From Solea solea (Eukaryota; Chordata; Actinopteri; Pleuronectiformes; Soleidae): 64,000 nt of DNA. The DNA is taken from assembly GCF_958295425.1 (NCBI RefSeq), contig NC_081142.1, positions 8,785,754 to 8,849,753 of the forward strand, in the 5' to 3' direction. A program made the translations under genes and the position numbers. The notes under the pieces were generated by a model. The model ran no database searches. It had not been told where the DNA came from and saw nothing but the letters and a program-made list of their open reading frames with translations. This document shows, piece by piece, positions 55,794 through 64,000 of the stretch (position 1 is its first letter; each line of letters starts with the position of its first letter).

Positions 55794-56021
55794 GACACAG
55801 TCACAGTTACTCATATTCATTTTTATAAATAACACATGCTATATGCCAAAACACATTGGATAAGTTGGTTAATTTTCTCTAAAACACTGTATGTTAGATT
55901 AGAATTCACTAGATTTTCGTGTGATAGTGCAGCAGATTATATATACCTAAAGTGCTTTTATTGTACGAACATCAAAAGTTGCATTTGTTAAATTTAAATC
56001 GAATTCAATAAAGTGCATTTG

Positions 56022-56045
56022 AGTGTGTGTGTGTGTGTGTGTGTG
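56022..56045. repeat. (GT)n microsatellite between sell and selp
   Basis: About twelve GT repeats in the 550-bp sell-selp gap. Nothing else recognisable was seen in that gap apart from the sell 3' end and the selp 5' flank. Confidence 0.9.
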
Positions 56046-56304
56046 CTTCCGTTGTGTTGTGGGTGGTACAGTACTGCCCTTCCTGAAAGGATGTAATGGT
56101 AAAAGTGATGTTACTTAATCGTTGACATCCTCCCCAGAAGACAATTAATATATTATCCATTGATCATGCAGTAGATGCACGGACAAGGATACATAACCAG
56201 GGCAGATTAAATGGTAAAACCTGAACATTTTTCATGCATTCATATATGTGTATTCACATTCATAAGCAGTTATTGAGTGAAGAATATTTATCTTTTTATG
56301 TCAG

Positions 56305-59300
56305 ATGTCTCAAAAACAGGTTCACACTGGACGGAGGCTGCATCATAAGGTGCTAATAGCAGCATTTTTTGTTTTTACCCAAGGTAAGTTTACACAGTCC
56401 TACAGATACAAAGGTGTAGGCTTCACCAGTTCACTTTAATCTCATCATCCATATACCTACAATCTCAGATATGAGCAGCGCTCGGGCATGGACCTACAAC
56501 TACAGCACTAGTCCAAACCGGAGGTGGATTCAGGCCAGTCAGTGGTGCCGGCAGCACTTCAAGGACATGGTCACCATCCAGAGCAGGGAGGAGACTGACT
56601 TCATCAACAATCTGCTGCCTTTTAATTCAAAATATTACTGGATAGGCATTCATAAAGTGGATGGAGTGTGGACCAGGGAGGGAAGCAATGAGAAAGTGCC
56701 AGAAGATGATCAGAATTGGGCTCCAGAGGAGCCTGATGACATAGCAGGACAGGACTGTGTGGAGATGTATATCAAGAGGGCGAGCGACACAGCAATGTGG
56801 AACAATGAAAAATGTCACAGTAAAAAGGGAACAGTCTGCTACTCTGGTAAATCACACTTCATTTTGTTTGACTGGCACATGAAACTGATTCTTGCAGACT
56901 TAATATAGCACACAAGATGTGTTTCTGTGTGTATGTAGCCTCTTGTAAACAGGATTCCTGCAGTGTCCATGCAGACTGTGTGGAGACCATAGGGAACTAC
57001 ACCTGCAGGTGCCATCCTGGTTTCCTTGGACCACGCTGTGAAGAGGGTGAGGGGAAAGAAATGATAATATTGACACATGACTTCTTTATATGGTGAGTTG
57101 AACAATATCAGTTTTTTTTTGTTTGTTTTTGATTTTCTCTTCAGCCATCTCATGCAAACCACTGCTGGATCCAGAACATGGTTTTCACAACTGCTTCCAC
57201 TCCTATGGTTCTCATCATTTCAATTCTTCCTGCCATTTCCGCTGTGAACTTGGGTTTCACTTAGTGGGAGCGTCCAAAATGTTGTGCCAAACCACTGGAC
57301 TCTGGGACCACCATGCTCCTCTGTGTCAACGTATGCCCACTGATTATCACTAATGTCAAAAGAAGTAACAGTCTCAGACGTTGAAGTTGCAATTAAAACA
57401 GTTCTCCCTGCCTGTTGTAGCTGAACAGTGTCCAGTTCTGAACCACACCGACAGCAGCGGAGGTAGTGTGAACTGCAGCCACCCCGTCGCACCTTACAGC
57501 TACAACTCCACCTGTGAGATCAGGTGTGATGAGGGCTATGAGCTCAGTGGAGAGGGCTGGACACGCTGTGACCACACTGGCCAGTGGACAGCCAGTGCCC
57601 CAGCATGTACAAGTAAAGTCTTTTTTTTTAATTTCAGTAAGAACAAACTGACCAAAAACATTTTAAATTAACGTTCATAAAAGCTCTTTGCTGTGAGGCC
57701 TTATCTGACTATTGTTAAATATGTTTTAATGCAAGTTACTTTTTTTGTATTACTTGCCCTTGTTAATGGATTCACTGCCACCTTTTACTACTAGTTATCT
57801 TGCCTCAGTGTGTAGTCACATCCTGTGCAGACTGAAGCAGACCAGAGGCAGGTCATAGCTGTCATCGCTTCACTTCACACTCCTTTATGTCTGTTTCCCC
57901 CGGCAAACAATATTGAAATGTACTGTGGGCAAGCACTTGCTGTTTTTTCCTTGACTTATTTTTCGCATGATTATTCACACCACCACCTCATGCTATGTGT
58001 ATAAAACGAAGCGTCATCATCATCATACACAGCTCAGGATGTTGATTTTCAATGAGTGGGGCTTTGTTTAATTATCTGAATCTCCCCCTCAGTAAAGATG
58101 TGCAACCCCATTTTCTTTCCTGTGAACGGCAACGTGACATGTGTGCACACTCTGGAGCCTTTCTCATTTGGTACACAGTGTAACTTCACCTGCCAGGAGG
58201 GCTACTACATGTCTGGAGACAACACACTCAACTGTCTGGCTTCAGGGGAATGGAGCAAACCTACACCCACGTGTACAGGTGTGTGACAGAATTTCCGTGT
58301 AATTTCTACAGTATGTTTGTAGAGCCCTTATTTCTTTGCTGCGTACTGATGGGTCATAATGTTTCTTCCTGTTCAGTGGTAAAGTGTGGCAGTCTAGTGG
58401 CTCCACCTAATGCTGCCTCAGTGCAATGCCAAGGCCCTTTAGGAGAGTACAGCTATGGCTCAACATGCATTGTACAATGTGAAGAGGGATTTGATCTGAT
58501 TGGCACAAATGTGACACAATGTTCTTCACACGGAAACTGGAGTCACACACTTCCGCTCTGCCAGGGTATGACGAGTAAACATACTAATGATGAGTATGAA
58601 GAATAACCTGCTCCCCTCCTCTTTTAACAATCAGTTCATGTACTGTGTGTAACTGACATTGTTCCCTTGTCTGTCACCTTTCAAGCCAAGAGGTGTGATC
58701 CCAGGAGTCCTCCTTCTCACGGCTCCATTTCCTGTTCTGACCCCAATGGTTCCTTCAGTTTTGGTTCTCAGTGCACGTCAAGATGTGATGAAGGTTTTGT
58801 CCTGAATGGGACAGCGAGCACTAAGTGCACCTCCCTGGGAACATGGAGCGCAGGCAACCCACAATGCTTGGGTAAAGAAAAAGCTAAAAGCTGCATTGTG
58901 GCTGAGATTACTTTATGGTTCATATTGCAATACCACATTAAACTAAAATATCCTCTGGCCTTCCTGTCTGTTTTCTCCCAGCTAAAAGTTGCCTCTCTCT
59001 GAACTCTCCTGTATACGGCTCCTTGAAATGCTCGGATCCACATGGAGAGTTCAGTTTTGGTTCTCGGTGCACATCGACCTGTGGTGATGGTTTTCTCCTG
59101 AATGGCAAGGCTTCCACAGAGTGCACCTCTCTGGGCACGTGGAGCTCAGACATCCCACTTTGCATGGGTAAAAAAATATTACGCCCTCTATTTTTTACTG
59201 CTAAATCAAGAGAATATCTCCTGAATTAATAGTTAAGATCAAATGACTGCACATATTTACAGCTAAGATCAACTCTCTCTGTCTTTCTATCTCTTTTACC

Positions 59301-60898
59301 TCCAGCTAAGAGATGTCCCAGTCTCAGTCCTCCCCCTCATGGCTCCTTTCTCTGCTCTGGTCCACATGGAGAGTTCAGTTTTGGTTCTCAGTGCACCTCA
59401 AACTGTGAGGAGGGATTTGTCCTGAATGGGACGGCTGTTACTGAATGCACTTATCTAGGCACATGGAACAGAGACTTCCCACGCTGCCTGGGTAAAACAT
59501 AGCTTTGAAATCTAAGTTACTGAAATCAACATACAGTAAAACCATGTCATGTTGTGTTTCGGATGGTATTCTACTACCACTTTACCACACAGAGCATGTC
59601 AATATCTAAGTTGCTCTTCCTCTGTCTGTTCCAGCTAAGAAATGTCCTGCTCTCGTGTCTCCCTCTCATGGCTCCCTTCTCTGTGTGAATCCTCATGGAG
59701 AGTTCAGTTTTGGTTCTCGTTGCACATCAACCTGTGAGGACGGATTTCTCCGGAGTGGGTCGGCAAACACTGAGTGCACCTCTCGGGGCTCATGGAGCAG
59801 AGAAATAGCCAACTGTCAGGGTAATGAATCAGAAAAATCAAAAAGGCAGAAATTAAACCACAGCAAAAGGCAAAACAATAACTCAATGACAACTTCAACT
59901 GTTGTCATTGAAGTTGTATATGTGAATTCTATGTTTGGATTTATACTTTGCTTAAGGTAATGGTGTTTATGTCTTCTGAGTTATGTTCATTGTTATTTAC
60001 AGCAGGCCCATGCCCCCTACTGGCCAAAGCTCCACAGCATGGGAGGATGAACTGCAGCCATCCATATTCTCCTTTCAGCTATGAGTCCCACTGTGACTTT
60101 GAATGTAATGAGGGTTTCTGGCTGAAAGGAACACCAACTATAACATGTAATAACTCGGGCCACTGGAGTCATGAGCCACCAACCTGCCAGCGTAAGTGTC
60201 CTCAAATACATTTTTGTTTGGTTTGGTTTTGCTATTCTGATTTTTCTACCAGCTGTGACAGTTTATGTCCTCCGCAGCGGTGCAGTGTGAGGCCATCCAT
60301 GGTCTGTCGTTATCTCTGTCTGTGAACTGCACTCATCCTCTGGGGAATTTCAGCTTTGGCTCCCAGTGTATTTTTACCTGTGATGATGGATTTTCTATGA
60401 ATGGCAGCGAGGTGCTGCTTTGCTCTTCTGCTGGGTTTTGGAATGAATCTTTGCCTGAATGCACTGGTAAAGTATATCAATTTTACATTAAAAACTGATC
60501 ATTTTGCAATTGAAAACAGTATTTTTTTGTGAGAAATTATGGTTCTGCCTTTATTATTATTCACTGATTGAAAGATACATAAAAACTGTCATCAGAGTTT
60601 TGATGTGCTCCTGTAGAAAATATGCTGCTTGCATCCCCCATGTTGATGTCCAGTGAATTCATGGCAGTCTATATTGTAATACCACTTATCCTGATTGGTC
60701 TGGCAGTTTTCCTTCTCATGCGATTCAAGAAACAAGGTGAGACCTTCTGGAATAATTCTGTACATTTAACACATGCACACACAGCATGTTGTGGCACACA
60801 GATTATAACCCTCGTCTTATCTCCTGATCTTCGCAGGAACAGCAATCATGCATGATGCACTATTGGAAGAACGAGAAAATCCAGCCTTTGAGTTCTGA
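56305..60898 (+). CDS. selp: P-selectin-type receptor with 10 SCR modules, 15 coding exons
   Basis: Exons: 56305-56383, 56469-56846, 56939-57046, 57145-57330, 57421-57612, 58093-58278, 58377-58565, 58686-58871, 58982-59167, 59306-59491, 59635-59820, 60003-60191, 60278-60466, 60617-60736, 60837-60898; 2622 nt, 873 aa. Every internal exon is phase 1-1, ideal for shuffling. Order: signal peptide (1-26), C-type lectin (about 30-152), EGF (153-188), ten SCRs (189-813), transmembrane helix (about 828-846) and a tail ending ENPAFEF, close to the NAAFDP sorting motif of human P-selectin. Human SELP has nine SCRs. Lectin calcium positions are changed: EPDD instead of EPNN, Q-D before the Cys, WNN instead of WND. 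SCR5-8 are near-copies of each other. I chose the ATG at 56305; the ATG at 56298 is in a closed frame. Confidence 0.92.
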
Positions 60899-60978
60899 TT
60901 ATTTCTTGATATATGCAGCAAATTGTTTCAAACACTGTCTTTTAATGCATGCTCATGATTGCTAGATTAGAGCTTGAC

Positions 60979-60984
60979 ATTAAA
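60979..60984 (+). other. Candidate selp polyadenylation signal ATTAAA
   Basis: ATTAAA lies 81 bases after the selp stop. Another ATTAAA occurs near 61225. Neither is the canonical hexamer. Confidence 0.4.
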
Positions 60985-63900
60985 TACATTTTCCACTCAG
61001 ACAGGCTTTGCACATTTAAATGATCATGCAGTTAGGGTGACATTCGTTTGTTTTTTAAAAGCTGAAATCTTACATGGCAAACATAAAGCAAACTGGCTAT
61101 GCGTTTTGCTTGTACATCACTTATAAACAATTAGTAAATGAGTTAATACATTAGAACCATTATTTGTTTGCTTTCGTTTGTTTGATCTATTTTGATGAGA
61201 TTGTCAGATATGTGTGGTATGGAAATTAAAAAGTTTTGGTGATGATCCGGTTGTGGATGAGGATTCAGGATTTGTTTTTACAGCATTGGTGGATGTTTGT
61301 GCTCTCTGAGTCCTTTCTCTTATTGTTTCGTTTGTTCGTTCATTCATTCATTTATTCATTTACTGTATATCATTAGCTTGCTTGGCCACTTCTGCTAAAT
61401 AGGAATTTAATCTGTTCTGGCATACCTTAAACACTATCCAATGATGTGTGACATACGGGCAGACCCCATCTCTTTTGGTGGCCTCTTTAGCACGTCTGGT
61501 AACCCACATTTGAACTCCTCCATACGACCTAATCCACTGTGGGCTCAGTTAGGGAAATGGAGATCACTAATCTGCCAGAAAGTGTCAATTTAGCACATTT
61601 AGTGGCCAGAACGCTGCTGTCACTGAGGGGTGAGGATGTGATCTATTATCAGCCTCAGCTCAACGTGTCACATTGGGAACTGATCCAACATTCAGGGGCA
61701 ATTTACTGCCCCCCACTCTAAGTATTCAGCATTAAATCAGACTCACATAGTATTCTATATTCATATATACAGTATATATAACTACTTATTTAGGTGTAAA
61801 TGTATTGTCTATTTTAAATATGAAGATGCACAGTGGCTGGTTTTATTGCGTAGCATTTTTCTGTGCCAATAATACCCAAGACACATTATGTGCTGCAAAT
61901 GTCCAGTTAAGTATCTTCAGCAAAGCGTGTACATCTGCCTTGGCACTGCAACAGCATGAAGCCAATTATAGCGGTTAAAAAGACAGAGGGTTTGTGGCCT
62001 GTGTTTGGCATGAAGGGTGCAATAAATTACCGAACTGTTGACAGGAAACTGTTTGGCTACCATCAGAATAATAATGAGGTTATTGCTACCTGCTGTGACC
62101 GTATGATCACGGTTTGATTATTTTTCACATCCCACCCAGTGCTGCTGGCAGCCACGCATAACGTTTGTGCCAACACTGCACAGACTCATGCACAAGAGGG
62201 GAAAAGACCCTGCAGGTGACCACGTTGGCTTCCTTCTTTGATATTTAAGTCTGGCTTTTCTCCCTTGAGCTGCCTCCGAAGGTACAAGGAAATGCATTAT
62301 GATACAACAACAAAGAGTGTTGTTCCGCCTTACACATGAGCACGCACACATACTGTACTCATGCCAGCAGAGCAGATACAGATGCAGATACAAAGACAGA
62401 CTTACACATGCACAGTATACCCTGCTGCACACTTCTGTAGTTCTGGTTGGCGGTAGCATACCATGGTGACAGACAGTTAGATTGTTCCTGACCATTGACT
62501 TGCACTCTTTGCTCTTCAAGGTCTGATTTCATAGTGGGAAATATGAGACGGGTCCAAGAAAGGGTTCATGACTAGGGCAAAGAGGCACTCCATACTGTGG
62601 GTCTTCATATCTCTGTGTCACCCTGGACATTCTCCCCTGACACAGCTTTCAGCTCCTCTGTTGTCTTGAACCTCCTCCCTGGGTTTTCTCAACTTCTCTC
62701 CACAGGATTGGTGCATTCCAGCTGGGCCCGGCACCTGGGTGGTCGCCCTCCCCACCTCCTGCCCACTTTGACTGGAGGAAGGAAAAGGCAGAAAAATGCA
62801 GCAAGGGCCTTTGACCGCAAGGAGCACAATGTGAGCGTTGATGCTGGCGGCGTGGATGTGATGCTCACCTGCCACTGACCCATACTGCTGTCATAGCCCA
62901 GCATTTCACAATCTGATGATCCATCCAACAGCCAAGGAGAAGATGCTTCACTGACCTGTCAGCCAGATGGGATTGATAAGCGCTGAGGATGGACTGACCT
63001 GGCGCTAACCCTCAGCATTTCATTTCATTTCATTCTGAATATTTACTGGATCATAATACCATTTATTGACCGTTGTTGATTCATTCAAGATGAACAGCAT
63101 ACACACATTGTGAGAATAAATACAAATACACATCCAAACAGTTATTTACATTAACAGATGTAGTTATAATCTCATAATCTAACATTCAAACTTAATGAGA
63201 GAGGTCCGACGGTGTAATGCATATACACAGAAGACTTGAAAGAGTCTGTATTGTACAGTGAGATTGCAAACATAGAGGGAAGAAGAGTTAGTATGCTTAT
63301 ATGAACATGCACATGGTTACAGTGTATCCACCATTCAGTAGTCTGATATCCACAGAATGGTCTGTCCACGATCTGTCCACAATGTGAATTCCTGTCTGGA
63401 GTCTTACAATTTCCTGTTTTTACCTGCCCACACAAAATATTTTCACCGCTTCCCGGTAATCGTGTTTGTGCTGCATCCCAAACAATTTGGAAGTCGAGAT
63501 TTTTCTAACAGACATTTCCAATTTCTGATGCCAAATGTAAACAAACAAAATCAACAAAAAATAACATGGATATGTTTGTTTTGTTTTTTCATTGTGACAG
63601 ATAGTGATTAGACAATTCAACTATTAGCTGCCTCCCTATGCACATAAACAAAGCAAATATTATTATTATTAGGTTTACTATTATTATTAATAATAACTAT
63701 AATCTTATTTTGACTGCAATTTACATAGATCAGGTTTTACTATCTGATTTGAATTGAATATAAACATTCTGCATGTTGCCTTTTAGTGTTATGTTTTATG
63801 ATGTGTGACATCAGAGAGCAGCTTCTCCCATGCAATGGGGTAAATAATTTATAATATTAATAATAACTCTGACTGCACAGAAAAGAATGACGACTTTTTC

Positions 63901-64000
63901 TTGTGCTCAGTTTGTACTTATTCAAGTTGAAGTTTGACAAATCCCCACTTCTGATTTGTCTTGAACAGAGCATTAATCTGTCTTTTTTGTCAGTCCATCT
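60985..64000. other. Right flank without recognised gene
   Basis: About 3 kb after selp. No coagulation factor V exon, the expected next gene by human order, was recognised. A GC-richer stretch at 62590-62880 is open in several frames but resembles nothing I know. An (ATT)n-like tract lies near 63658-63692. Confidence 0.45.

Overview
The window is vertebrate nuclear DNA, most probably from a ray-finned (teleost) fish. Coding sequence lies in short exons with GT-AG introns, repeats resemble teleost SINEs and MITEs, and the protein-coding content is a compact version of the human 1q24 selectin neighbourhood. I could rebuild seven multi-exon genes by joining exons whose phases, splice sites and protein families agree. 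Every CDS total below is an exact multiple of three.

Layout: (1) 1-17.4 kb: no gene recognised; AT-rich intergenic DNA with repeats and microsatellites. (2) 17.48-21.73 kb, minus: leupaxin (lpxn), 9 coding exons, 397 aa. (3) 23.51-29.46 kb, plus: scyl3 pseudokinase, 13 coding exons, 763 aa. (4) 30.15-39.58 kb, minus: firrm (C1orf112), 24 coding exons, 921 aa, convergent with scyl3. (5) 44.46-46.55 kb, minus: phpt1 phosphohistidine phosphatase, 3 exons, 119 aa. (6) 48.6-60.9 kb, plus: three tandem selectin genes with one, six or ten sushi (SCR) modules. (7) 60.9-64 kb: no gene recognised.

Gene order and orientation scyl3>, <firrm, selectin(6 SCR)>, selectin(1 SCR)>, selectin(10 SCR)> mirror human SCYL3-C1orf112-SELE-SELL-SELP, recalled from general knowledge. 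The three selectins are therefore named sele, sell and selp by position, module count and cytoplasmic tail. phpt1 sits where human METTL18 would be, and lpxn is on another human chromosome, so these two are local rearrangements.

Functionally the window joins leukocyte adhesion genes (selectins; the leukocyte focal-adhesion adaptor leupaxin) to housekeeping genes (recombination regulator FIRRM, ezrin-binding SCYL3, PHPT1). The points most worth a second look are an apparent AT-AC (U12-type) intron in firrm, altered calcium-ligand positions in the selp lectin domain, a paired cysteine loss in sele SCR3, and recent tandem duplication of selp SCR exons. I found no evidence for a wholly new biological system.
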